Origin: DSBG01 sp049975365
GTDB taxonomy: Bacteria > Desulfobacterota > Desulfomonilia > UBA1062
NCBI GenBank assembly: GCA_049975365.1
Contig: JBNGDS010000006.1
Coordinates: 1-64,000 of the forward strand
DNA length: 64,000 nucleotides
Direction of reading: 5' to 3'
A program made the position numbers and the translations under genes. The notes beneath the pieces were generated by a model. That model saw only the letters and a program-made list of their open reading frames with translations, was not told where the DNA came from and did not search any database. Below are positions 28,196-36,254 of this stretch, piece by piece (the stretch's first letter is position 1; each line of letters begins with the position of its first letter).

Positions 28196-28409
28196 GGTAT
28201 AACCTCCCCAATGCCGCAAGCCGTGATGTGCATAATTCAATCACTACATTCTGAACTACATGTACACGAAACTATCGAATATGTACAAGAAAAATCTCCA
28301 CATGCTCAGAGGCATATATTCCCAGGGGCAACCGAGTGGGGAAACGGGTGTACATGAAACGATCCTGCTCCGGGTTTACACCTGATGCACGGTACCTGAA
28401 TCTCCTGGA

Positions 28410-29699
28410 ATGGTAGACAGCACAGACTTTCTGAATCCCAGAATAACGAAGATGCTGTTCCTCCTCATACTCCTCGCACTTGGATCAGGGTGCGGGAGTG
28501 AGAACGGCGCCGCGGATATGCGGGATCCCTCTGCGTGGACGGTCATGGTGTACATGGCAGGTGATAACGATATTTCTGATGCCGCCTTTGCTGACATCAA
28601 TGAGATGGAGCAGGTTGGATCCAGCAGCGATGTCAGGGTTGTCGCTCAGGTGGAATTCGATCCCGACAGTCCTCCCTTCCCGCCCGGGAACACGCTGCGC
28701 GGCATGATCATCAAGGACAGCGACCCAGCCGTTCTCGGCAGCGATCTCACCGACATCGGGAACAAGGACATGACCGATCCGCAGACACTCACCGAGTTCA
28801 TCACCTGGGCTGCCTGGAAATACCCGGCCGAACACTATCTGCTTCTCCTCTGGGGCCATGGATCCGGGTGGAAATCTTCTCCTTCCTCTTCGCTTGTATC
28901 CAAAGGCATGTTCACGGACCAGACATCTTCAGGCACTGCACACCTCATGGCCATCAGTGAACTGGCAGAAGCAGTTCATGACAGCACGGTGGTTTTCGAT
29001 CTCATCAACCTCGATTCCTGCCTCATGGGCATGTATGAGGTTGCCCATGCATTCAAGGACATCTCACAGTACCTGACTGTCTCCGAAGGACTGTACCCCA
29101 TAGACGGGGATCCATATGCAGAGATCCTGGAGAGCCTCAGGAAGAATCCTCAGATGAATGGCTGCGGTCTCGCAGACATAATTCTTGACGCCTGCAGAGA
29201 ATTTTATGAACCCCGGGGAATACGATTCACGAAGTCTGCAATCGATCTCTCTCGAGTGCATGAACTGAGAACCGCTCTATCGCAGCTCGTAGACGTACTG
29301 CTTCTTGATTTCGACACGCATGTGCCCACCATCCTTGATGCGCGTGAGAGCTCAGTGAGTTTCACATACACGACAGACCAGTATGCAAGCCACGACCTGG
29401 GAGATTTCCTCGACAGGCTGGATGAGAGGACCGATGATGGGGAGGTTTCGGGTGCCATTCATTTCCTCAGACATGAGCTCGATGCGTGTGTGTCCGCCAA
29501 CGAGGTGTTCACACCTCTCGACGGAGATCCCGTACTCCGTTCCCAGGGGCTCTCGATCTATCTTCCGGCCTCCACGCAGGTAAGTTCCACTGAGCTGAGC
29601 CGGTATTCTGAACTCCCCTGCAACCAGGGAGAAGAGGCGAACTGGGCGGATCTCGTCAGCCTTCTCATGGTCACCGAAAACGGTGTTGCCCTGCAGTAA
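28410..29699 (+). CDS. Clostripain-family (C11) cysteine peptidase, probable lipoprotein
   Basis: This 429-residue protein has an N-terminal hydrophobic segment (about 16-26) ending GSGC, which looks like a loose lipobox. An ATG at 28452 is an alternative start that would shorten the leader. The peptidase core opens WTVMVYMAGDNDI and has the catalytic His in LLLLWGHGSGWK and the Cys in INLDSCLMGMYEVA, the C11 dyad. The C11 family cuts after Arg/Lys and includes clostripain and gut-bacterial homologues. A late stretch (GLSIYLPAST) is also typical. The likely location is the periplasm or outer envelope. The biological substrate is unknown. LysE follows after 48 bases on the same strand. Confidence 0.85.
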   Translation: MVDSTDFLNPRITKMLFLLILLALGSGCGSENGAADMRDPSAWTVMVYMAGDNDISDAAFADINEMEQVGSSSDVRVVAQVEFDPDSPPFPPGNTLRGMIIKDSDPAVLGSDLTDIGNKDMTDPQTLTEFITWAAWKYPAEHYLLLLWGHGSGWKSSPSSSLVSKGMFTDQTSSGTAHLMAISELAEAVHDSTVVFDLINLDSCLMGMYEVAHAFKDISQYLTVSEGLYPIDGDPYAEILESLRKNPQMNGCGLADIILDACREFYEPRGIRFTKSAIDLSRVHELRTALSQLVDVLLLDFDTHVPTILDARESSVSFTYTTDQYASHDLGDFLDRLDERTDDGEVSGAIHFLRHELDACVSANEVFTPLDGDPVLRSQGLSIYLPASTQVSSTELSRYSELPCNQGEEANWADLVSLLMVTENGVALQ

Positions 29700-29747
29700 A
29701 GAAAGAGGTTTCCGTGACACAGAACACCCCACGGGGAATGATCTGAG

Positions 29748-30377
29748 ATGGAGCCGCTCTCGCTGGCTCTCCTGTCCGGAGTCGTTCTCGGGCTTTCAGC
29801 TGGTCTCGCACCGGGACCCCTGCTTACCCTCGTGATTGTGGAAACCGTCAGGCACGGCACACGGGCGGGCATCAAGGTTTCGTTCTCCCCCCTGGTGACC
29901 GATGTGCCCATCGTGTGTGCGAGCATATTCATCATATCGCGGATTTCTGAATTCATGTTCGCCCTCGGCATTGTATCTCTGTTCGGTGCGGTGTTTGTGG
30001 CATATCTTGGTGTCGAATCCCTGAGGGTCAGTGGCATAGATATGCATGAAGACAGGGCCACGGAACATTCCCTGATGAAGGGGGTGATCACCAACTTTCT
30101 CAATCCCCATCCCTACCTTTTCTGGATTTCCGTGGGGGCCCCCATGATCGTCGAAGGCTGGGGAAAGGATATCTTCTCGGCAGGTCTGTTCATGATCGCG
30201 TTCTACGTGCTGCTCGTCGGATCCAAGGTGATGCTCGCCCTCGGTGCAGGCCAGGCACGTGCCTTTCTCCTCGGAAGAGCCTACACGGTCTGCATGAAGA
30301 TTTTAGGGGGTCTCCTGGTGATCTGTGCACTGCTCCTCGCTCGTGAGGCGTTGTGTCTGTTGAAGATTCTCCAGTGA
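29748..30377 (+). CDS. LysE/RhtB-family amino acid exporter
   Basis: This 209-residue membrane protein has six predicted hydrophobic segments. The N-terminal SGVVLGLSAGLAPGPLLTLVIVETVRHG is the LysE-family signature (Gly-Pro-rich first helix). KGVITNFLNPHPYLFWISVGAP is the second family block. The family exports amino acids such as lysine, threonine or homoserine. Substrate is not readable. It follows the C11 peptidase, so export of amino acids from peptide breakdown is a possible link, but only by position. Confidence 0.88.
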   Translation: MEPLSLALLSGVVLGLSAGLAPGPLLTLVIVETVRHGTRAGIKVSFSPLVTDVPIVCASIFIISRISEFMFALGIVSLFGAVFVAYLGVESLRVSGIDMHEDRATEHSLMKGVITNFLNPHPYLFWISVGAPMIVEGWGKDIFSAGLFMIAFYVLLVGSKVMLALGAGQARAFLLGRAYTVCMKILGGLLVICALLLAREALCLLKILQ

Positions 30378-30397
30378 AGCCACACAGGGAAAAGGAC

Positions 30398-30432
30398 AAA
30401 AAAAATGCCAAGAAGCACGATGCTGCCTGGCA
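30398..30432 (-). terminator. Rho-independent terminator (minus strand), second of a tandem pair
   Basis: On the minus strand TGCCA and AGCA pair with TGCT and TGGCA in a two-part stem with a 3x3 internal loop, followed by eight T (30405-30398). It backs up the terminator at 30496-30531 and protects the convergent lysE gene from antisense transcription. Confidence 0.65.
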
Positions 30433-30495
30433 GTTATGAAGAGAGTATTGTGGTCTTTCTACTGTTTTCTATCGGTATGCAGCCGCAGGACTTGA

Positions 30496-30531
30496 GAAAA
30501 AAATTCAGGGATTCAGGGTTTCCAGAATCCC
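30496..30531 (-). terminator. Rho-independent terminator after NAD(P)HX repair gene
   Basis: On the minus strand GGGATTC (30531-30525) pairs with GAATCCC (30514-30508), with a ten-base loop. A seven-T run follows at 30503-30497, about 120 bases after the upstream gene's stop. Confidence 0.7.
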
Positions 30532-30651
30532 CGGTGTGGTGAACTCTAAAAAGCAGCACATCTTTGAGGTGCCAAGGACAGTTCCCCTATCGTGCAGGCA
30601 CAGTGCCGGAAGGCCGGGAGACCTCTCTTTGAGAACGTCTCGTGCTGATCT

Positions 30652-32217
30652 CTATACCGTGCACTTCACGGAGTAGACATCGCCGAAGAGGCTTTCACGG
30701 TCGAGCTGTACCGCCTGACTGGTGAATTCAAGGATGTCCTGGGCAGTCATCCCGTCCTCACCCACGTTCGCGGATGCGAGATCTCCCGCTGCACCGTGAA
30801 TGAACACACCTTTCCGTGTCGCATCTTCCAGCGTAAGCCCCAGACAGAACATGGCTGCGATCGTGCCGGTGAGCACATCCCCGCTTCCTGCGGTAGCCAT
30901 ACCGGAATTCCCGGTCATGTTGATGAAGATCCTTCCATCCGGCACGCCTATCAGGGAGTGGGCACCTTTGAGCACGATAAGGGAATTGAGTATCCGTGAG
31001 GTTTCCCTGAGAACACCTATCTTGTCGGCATGGATCTCGGAAACAGATCTTTGTGTGATCCGACTCATCTCACCAAGGTGAGGAGTGAGGATGGTGCCTG
31101 CGTTTCTCTTTTTCAGTACACCGAGATTCTGTGTAATCGCGGTAATTCCATCGCCATCGATGAGGAGCGGTGTGTGAATCTTCTCTGCAAGGTCCACGAC
31201 AAGGCGTGAGGTCTCATCGTTCAGCGAAAGCCCGGGACCTATGACAACGATATCCATTTTTTCCGCGATCTCCAGGAGTGAACCCGTGTTCGCCAGTGAG
31301 ATGCTCCCGTCGGCTGTCTCATCCTGGGGGATGAACACGATCTCGCTTCCCTTGGATGCGATGAAGGGAACGATTGACCGGGGGGCTGCCAGGCGGGAAT
31401 ATCCCCCTCCTGCCCTCAGGAAGGACAGGGCGGCGAAATACGGAGCCCCGAAATAACCGGCTGCACCGGCGATGAAAAGGGCCTCACCGAAGTCTCCCTT
31501 GTGCCCGGATGGAGAACGTGGCGGGAGTTTTGGGGGTGTGTTCACCTCGATTTTCAGATCAGGAGACGCACACAGCGTTGGAGGAAACGAAATGTGGGAC
31601 ACATACAGGGAGCCGCAGTGTTCATACCCCGGGTAGAGAAGATTTCCGACTTTTGGAAGACCAAAGGTGACCGTGAAGTCGGCACGTACTGCAGCCCCCA
31701 TCACGGTTCCGGTGTCGCCGTTGATCCCGGATGGGATGTCCAGGCTCAGGACCGGTTTCCCGCTTCTCGAGATCAGATCGATGATATCACGGTGGATGCC
31801 CTCGACGTTTCGCGTCAGGCCAGTCCCGAAGATCGCGTCGATGATCAGATCGCATTCGTCTATCTTCCCCCTCAGCGACCGGAGTGTCTTGACCTCCCTG
31901 ATGGGAATTGGCATTCTGGATATCATGGCAAGATTGGATGCCGCTGAACCCGTGTATTTATTCCTGTCTCCGATGATGCATACCTCTACGGAGCCGCCTT
32001 CAGAATGGATCTTCCGTGCAACGACGAAACCATCACCCCCGTTGTTTCCGATCCCGCAGAACACGAGGAATTTCGAGGAACTGACATCGAATTCCTGCTT
32101 GATGACGGAAAAGGAAGCAATCCCTGCATTCTCCATGAGGAGCGGCGCTGAAATTCCGTACGTGTGTATTGCTTGAGCGTCCATTTCCCTCATTTCGGAT
32201 ACGGTAGAGACTTTCAT
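30652..32217 (-). CDS. nnr: Bifunctional NAD(P)H-hydrate epimerase / ADP-dependent dehydratase
   Basis: This 521-residue fusion repairs hydrated NADH and NADPH. The N-terminal YjeF epimerase domain (about 1-210) has FCGIGNNGGDGFVVAR and LSLDIPSGINGDTG. The C-terminal ribokinase-like dehydratase domain (about 225-500) has KGDFGEALFIAGAAGYFGA, VIGPGLSLNDET and the nucleotide site GNSGMATAGSGDVLTG. The start is set at ATG 32217 because GGGAGGT lies about ten bases upstream; the GTG at 32226 is too close to that site. It is followed by tandem terminators. It lies about 145 bases after the deacetylase-like gene on the same strand. Confidence 0.93.
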   Translation of the reverse strand: MKVSTVSEMREMDAQAIHTYGISAPLLMENAGIASFSVIKQEFDVSSSKFLVFCGIGNNGGDGFVVARKIHSEGGSVEVCIIGDRNKYTGSAASNLAMISRMPIPIREVKTLRSLRGKIDECDLIIDAIFGTGLTRNVEGIHRDIIDLISRSGKPVLSLDIPSGINGDTGTVMGAAVRADFTVTFGLPKVGNLLYPGYEHCGSLYVSHISFPPTLCASPDLKIEVNTPPKLPPRSPSGHKGDFGEALFIAGAAGYFGAPYFAALSFLRAGGGYSRLAAPRSIVPFIASKGSEIVFIPQDETADGSISLANTGSLLEIAEKMDIVVIGPGLSLNDETSRLVVDLAEKIHTPLLIDGDGITAITQNLGVLKKRNAGTILTPHLGEMSRITQRSVSEIHADKIGVLRETSRILNSLIVLKGAHSLIGVPDGRIFINMTGNSGMATAGSGDVLTGTIAAMFCLGLTLEDATRKGVFIHGAAGDLASANVGEDGMTAQDILEFTSQAVQLDRESLFGDVYSVKCTV

Positions 32218-32361
32218 CCGGATCACACCTCCCTGTCGAACATAAAATCTGAGTGCGCTCTCACCAGGTTTCCCGGCACAGGCTCAATTCTTCTCGTGCA
32301 GGGCTCCCCGTTCATAGTTTTTGAAAGACGGGTTCTTGTCAACATGAAAGATGGAATGGCC

Positions 32362-33108
32362 TTACATCTCCGAGAGCCCTTCGATGAGGGCCAGTACGTT
32401 ATGCCCAAGGACCCTGTGGTTGTACCCACCCTCGAGAATGGCGAAGCATCCGCCTTCACTGCGCAGCGCAGCACGTCTCACATATGCACCGATGGTCCTG
32501 TAGTCCTCAGTCCTGAGGACACCGCCCCAGTCTTCCTCGTGGTTGTCAAATCCTGCGGAGATGGCGATGATGTCTGCGTGGACATGCTCCATTTCATCCT
32601 CCACCTCCCTGAGATAGGAAAGCCTGTCATAGGCAGACACATTGTGAATGGTCACATAGCCCTTGTTCTGCATGATGTTCACAGTGCCGTCCCCGTAGTG
32701 GAGGTCGATGTCCAGTACGTATGCCGTGCGGATTGATTCTGAACGTCTGAGGTGCTCAAGGGCCACTGCCATGTTGTTGTAGAAGCAGAACCCCCATGCG
32801 GAATTTGATGAAGCATGGTGCCCCGGGGGGCGGATGAGCCCAAAGCATGGCTCGGTCAATCCGGTGACTGCTGCCTGTATCGCCCCACCAGCTGCAAGGG
32901 TGGCAATAGGGTGCAGTCCTTTCTGCTTCACGTGTTCAATGTGATACTGGGTATGGACCGCTTCGATATCCATAGATGATGCGGGCAGTGCATTCACAAA
33001 GCTCACGTGGGGGCCGACGACCTCCATGATGGCCTCGATTCTTCCCTCATCAGCTGCAGGATCGTTCGTGTAGACCTGATAGAAATCCTCGTGAAAAACG
33101 ACCTTCAT
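32362..33108 (-). CDS. Histone-deacetylase-superfamily amidohydrolase (AcuC/HdaH-like)
   Basis: This 248-residue zinc amidohydrolase starts at ATG 33108 with AAGGAGGTGATC upstream; an earlier in-frame GTG/ATG would add a hydrophobic leader without a ribosome site. The active-site pieces are present: the His pair in RPPGHHAS, zinc Asp and His in DIDLHYGDGT, the third zinc ligand in ISAGFDNHEEDWGG and the transition-state Tyr in LEGGYNH. Bacterial members deacetylate acetyl-CoA synthetase (AcuC), acetoin pathway proteins, polyamines or small amides. It is short for AcuC (about 375 residues), so it is closer to the compact HDAC-like amidohydrolases. It is divergent from the phosphofructokinase gene. 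Confidence 0.9.
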   Translation of the reverse strand: MKVVFHEDFYQVYTNDPAADEGRIEAIMEVVGPHVSFVNALPASSMDIEAVHTQYHIEHVKQKGLHPIATLAAGGAIQAAVTGLTEPCFGLIRPPGHHASSNSAWGFCFYNNMAVALEHLRRSESIRTAYVLDIDLHYGDGTVNIMQNKGYVTIHNVSAYDRLSYLREVEDEMEHVHADIIAISAGFDNHEEDWGGVLRTEDYRTIGAYVRRAALRSEGGCFAILEGGYNHRVLGHNVLALIEGLSEM

Positions 33109-33178
33109 GATCACCTCCTTGTTCGTAGATACTAGATGAATTTCTTGGTGAAACGCAAACCAAACAGTGTATAAAATA

Positions 33179-33191
33179 CATACAATGTATG
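33179..33191. promoter_or_regulatory. Inverted repeat in divergent HDAC/PFK promoter region
   Basis: CATAC-AAT-GTATG is a perfect 5+3+5 inverted repeat in an AT-rich 135-base divergent spacer. It is next to a TATAAA stretch that could serve as a -10 for the phosphofructokinase gene. A shared operator is possible. Confidence 0.3.
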
Positions 33192-33243
33192 ATACCATTC
33201 ACATCGAAAGGATGTATTCGTGAGCAGGAAAAAGGGGGTTTCA

Positions 33244-34341
33244 ATGAAAATAGCTGTATTGACAGGTGGCGGGGATTGTCCCGGTCTGAACGGCGCGATC
33301 AAGTGGGTCACCAAGACGGCCTTGGATCCACTTCTGGAAAAGAAGCGTCAGGTGAAATTCGAGGTCATGGGAGTCAGGGAAGGGTGGAGGGGCCTCGTTG
33401 AGGTCGATCCTGATGACCCCAAGAGCTGCGAGCAGCATTTGATGCATCTGGACGAGGAGGTGGTGCGTACATGGGACCGGTACGGGGGCACCAACATCGG
33501 CACGTCGCGGACCAATCCCTTCAATCCCAAGAACAACCGGTCGGACAAGCTCATAGAAAACATCAAAAAACTCGGGATCGATGTCATCGTGGCCATCGGC
33601 GGCGAGGACACCCTCGGTGTGTCCTACAAACTTCACAAGCTGGGAATCAAGACCGTGGGCATCCCCAAGACCATTGACGGTGATCTCGTTGGCACGGAGT
33701 ATTCCCTGGGATTTGATTCCGCCGTGAACATCATCATGGAGGAGATCGACCGGCTCCGGACCACTGCAGGATCCCACAACAGGATATTCGTTGTGGAAAC
33801 CATGGGACGGCATGCGGGATGGCTCGCCCTTCACGGTGGAGAGTGCAGCGGAGCCTACATCATCCTTATCCCGGAATGCCCCTTCGACATGGAGCGGGTA
33901 TGTGAACTCCTGCTGGAGCGGAAGGGGAGGGAGATCCAGTACAGCATCGTCGTCGTGTCCGAGGGTGCACGGCCCTCAGGGATGAAAGAGTTCTACAAGG
34001 ATGACAAGGTTGACGATTTCGGACACCACTCTCTTGGCGGTATCGCTGCCCACATAGCTGATGAAATCGAGAAGAGGGCCAAGTTCGAAGCGAGATACGT
34101 CATGCTGAGCCACCTGCAGCGGGGAGGTGCTCCCTCTGCCCGCGACAGGCTCATGGCCCGCTGGTATGGAATCGCTGCAGTCGATACGATCCTGGATGAG
34201 GATTTCGGCAGGATGGTAAGCTTATCCCACGGCGAGATCACGACGGTTCCGCTCAAAGAAGTGATCGACAAGCTCAAGCTTGTGGACGTCGGAAAGTACT
34301 ATGACGCGGAGCGATACAACGGAAAGCGGAGTATCCTCTAA
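33244..34341 (+). CDS. 6-phosphofructokinase with pyrophosphate-type active site
   Basis: This 365-residue enzyme starts at ATG 33244 after AAAAAGGGGGTTTCA; a GTG at 33220 in frame is less likely. It phosphorylates fructose 6-phosphate to the 1,6-bisphosphate. The phosphoryl-donor positions read GGEDT (119-123) and PKTIDGD (141-147). The Asp after GGE and the Lys before TID correspond to the residues known to favour pyrophosphate over ATP, where ATP enzymes have Gly in both places. MGRHAGWLALHGG and HLQRGGAPSARDR are the substrate-binding blocks. A PPi-linked, reversible enzyme would suit an anaerobe. Biochemical donor use remains to be shown. Confidence 0.9.
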   Translation: MKIAVLTGGGDCPGLNGAIKWVTKTALDPLLEKKRQVKFEVMGVREGWRGLVEVDPDDPKSCEQHLMHLDEEVVRTWDRYGGTNIGTSRTNPFNPKNNRSDKLIENIKKLGIDVIVAIGGEDTLGVSYKLHKLGIKTVGIPKTIDGDLVGTEYSLGFDSAVNIIMEEIDRLRTTAGSHNRIFVVETMGRHAGWLALHGGECSGAYIILIPECPFDMERVCELLLERKGREIQYSIVVVSEGARPSGMKEFYKDDKVDDFGHHSLGGIAAHIADEIEKRAKFEARYVMLSHLQRGGAPSARDRLMARWYGIAAVDTILDEDFGRMVSLSHGEITTVPLKEVIDKLKLVDVGKYYDAERYNGKRSIL

Positions 34342-34477
34342 CCAGTGGGAAGGGCTCTTTTCAAACAAGCAAAACCCACGAATGAGCACAGTGAATTCAC
34401 CAACAGGGGGGATGCGTGACCTCTGATGGTTGCCGGACGCCCGAATATGTGCTATGTTTTCCATGCAAGGTGACACG

Positions 34478-34876
34478 ATGAAGGTGAGCAGATTCGGGGT
34501 TTCTCTTGAAGACGATCTCCTGAAGAAGCTGGATAACCTTGTCAGCAGACATAGGTTTCCCAACAGGAGCCAGGCAATCCGGCATCTTGTCCGGAACGCC
34601 CTTGTTGAGCAGGCGTGGACAGACGACAAGGAAGTCGCTGGCGTCATCGTCCTGATCTACGACCACCACAGGCGGAATGTCGTGAGTGATCTCATACGAG
34701 TTCAGCACGATTTTTCCGGCGTCATTGTCGCGAGCCAGCACGCCCATCTCACCCATGAAAACTGTCTTGAGACCATCGTGCTCAAGGGTACTCCATCCGA
34801 GCTCAGGGACCTTTCGGACAGACTGATCTCGATCAAGGGTGTAAAACACGGGCAGCTGGTCACCTCAGGATTCTGA
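34478..34876 (+). CDS. nikR: Nickel-responsive regulator NikR
   Basis: This 132-residue ribbon-helix-helix repressor starts at ATG 34478 with AAGGTG upstream; the longer reading from 34430 is not needed. The N-terminal RHH (VSRFGVSLEDDLLKKLD, NRSQAIRHLVRN) binds DNA. The C-terminal ACT-like domain keeps the square-planar nickel site: His77 in VQHDF, His88 and His90 in QHAHLTHENC, and Cys96. No nickel permease, hydrogenase or urease gene is next to it, so it acts in trans. I did not find a GTATGA/TCATAC-type box next to it. Confidence 0.94.
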   Translation: MKVSRFGVSLEDDLLKKLDNLVSRHRFPNRSQAIRHLVRNALVEQAWTDDKEVAGVIVLIYDHHRRNVVSDLIRVQHDFSGVIVASQHAHLTHENCLETIVLKGTPSELRDLSDRLISIKGVKHGQLVTSGF

Positions 34877-34885
34877 GAGACCCCG

Positions 34886-35665
34886 TCAGGCCTGCTCGGT
34901 GTACCTGAATGACTGAAGGTTCAGACCCAGGTCCAGGTCTGTCTTCAGGGTGAAGAGCGTCTGCGAGAGGCGGGCAAGGTCCGAGTGTACCAGCAATTTC
35001 CGTGTGCATGCTCCACCAATGTGGCGTGCATGCAGGAGAATATTGTCGAGGTTCCCATAGATGGCAATCAGTTTCACCGCGGTTTTCGGCCCGATGGAAG
35101 GAACCCCTGGAATGTGGCTCGTACTGTCCCCGGTGAGGGAGAGGTAGTCCACAAACTGCTCCGGGCTCACCTGGTATTTTGTTGTGACAAACTGCCGGTC
35201 AAGAGTTTTTCTCTGGTAGTGGTCGCGGACGTGGATGTGTTCGGTGATCAGCTGGAAGAATATCTTGTCAGTGGAGAGGATGATGACGTCTCCTCCCTGC
35301 CGGCTGATCTTCATGGCTATGGTGGCGATGATATCGTCAGCCTCGAGCCCACCTCTCACGATTGAACCTACGCCCAGCGAGCTGAAACGGTGTTCGAATT
35401 CCGGAAGATCATCCTGGAGACAGGCCGGCATGGGGGTCCTCCCTGCCTTGTACTGATCGTAGAGCCTGTGGCGCCAGCTCGTCCCCTGACCCTCGAAAAT
35501 GCACATCGCGTGGGAGGGGGAGCATTCCTTCAAGGCGCGTGACAGAGACTGGGCAGAGGATTCACGGGCAGAATTCACCCTCTCAGATCCGTCAGGTCCC
35601 GGCTGGGCGGCGTATACCCTGCGGATGAGGTTGAGGGCATCTATGAGCAGTGCACGGATCGCCAT
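34886..35665 (-). CDS. xni: 5'-3' exonuclease / flap endonuclease-like (Xni type)
   Basis: This 259-residue protein matches the stand-alone polymerase-I 5'-nuclease domain family. The opening MAIRALLIDALNLIRRVYAAQ carries the first metal Asp. GLEADDIIATIA and LSTDKIFFQLI supply further acidic residues. The helix-hairpin-helix SLTGDSTSHIPGVPSIGPKTAVKL is near residue 175. It is Xni/ExoIX-like rather than the N-terminus of a polymerase, because the frame ends after the H3TH region. It converges on nikR with nine bases between stops. Confidence 0.88.
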   Translation of the reverse strand: MAIRALLIDALNLIRRVYAAQPGPDGSERVNSARESSAQSLSRALKECSPSHAMCIFEGQGTSWRHRLYDQYKAGRTPMPACLQDDLPEFEHRFSSLGVGSIVRGGLEADDIIATIAMKISRQGGDVIILSTDKIFFQLITEHIHVRDHYQRKTLDRQFVTTKYQVSPEQFVDYLSLTGDSTSHIPGVPSIGPKTAVKLIAIYGNLDNILLHARHIGGACTRKLLVHSDLARLSQTLFTLKTDLDLGLNLQSFRYTEQA

Positions 35666-35747
35666 GTGGCCTTGAAGTTCACCGTGGAAAGGAGTGTGTC
35701 ATCGATTTACAGATAAGAGGAAACCACTCTGCAGTTGAACCGGCCTC

Positions 35748-36068
35748 TCACCCCTCACCGTAGACGACGGTGGTAAACGTGGTGTAGAGACCGAAGATGT
35801 AGCTCTTGAACTCGGAGTCCACGTGATGGATCTTCGAGATGTTGCCATCTTCAAGGGCTGCCTGGAGGCTGCAGTCACCGATGGTTATGATCCACAGGTA
35901 GGATGTGCACGATGCTCTGCCCACCAGTGCCGTGTGCTGGCTGGCCGTCTCCACACTCAGAGCGGGGAGAGGAGTCTTGATGTCCGTGTAGAGGACACCA
36001 CACCCGGAAAGGGCGATGACACAGGTGATCAGAAGGACCGCCTGCAGGACCAGTGTTCTTCGGACCAT
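35748..36068 (-). CDS. TRL-like small lipoprotein
   Basis: This 106-residue lipoprotein starts at ATG 36068 behind AAGGAGGGAAGAT. The signal peptide ends ALSGC, a good lipobox. The mature part (GVLYTDIKTPL, then SYLWIITIGDCSLQAALEDGNISKIHHVD) matches the TRL-like family first noted as tRNA-associated-locus proteins in spirochaetes and widespread in Gram-negatives. Function is unknown. It follows the MFS gene on the same strand. Confidence 0.8.
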   Translation of the reverse strand: MVRRTLVLQAVLLITCVIALSGCGVLYTDIKTPLPALSVETASQHTALVGRASCTSYLWIITIGDCSLQAALEDGNISKIHHVDSEFKSYIFGLYTTFTTVVYGEG

Positions 36069-36254
36069 ATCTTCCCTCCTTGTATATGAGAATTTGACAG
36101 GATCGATCATCCCACCCTAATACGTCTTTCTTCCCGGGGCAATGTGAAAAGAGAGCGATCCGGATATGGCCCAGAGCAGTCTGAAAAGCAGTGACAGGAC
36201 AGTGCACGCGATGAGCTGAATGAAGCGGTGTTGTGGAGAGGAATCTGGAACAGA

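Noticed and set aside
33179..33191. CATAC-AAT-GTATG as a NikR box
   Set aside because: The half-sites are too close together for the NikR spacing, so it is kept only as an unassigned inverted repeat.
34342..34477. NikR operator next to nikR
   Set aside because: No GTATGA/TCATAC-type palindrome could be found in the spacer.
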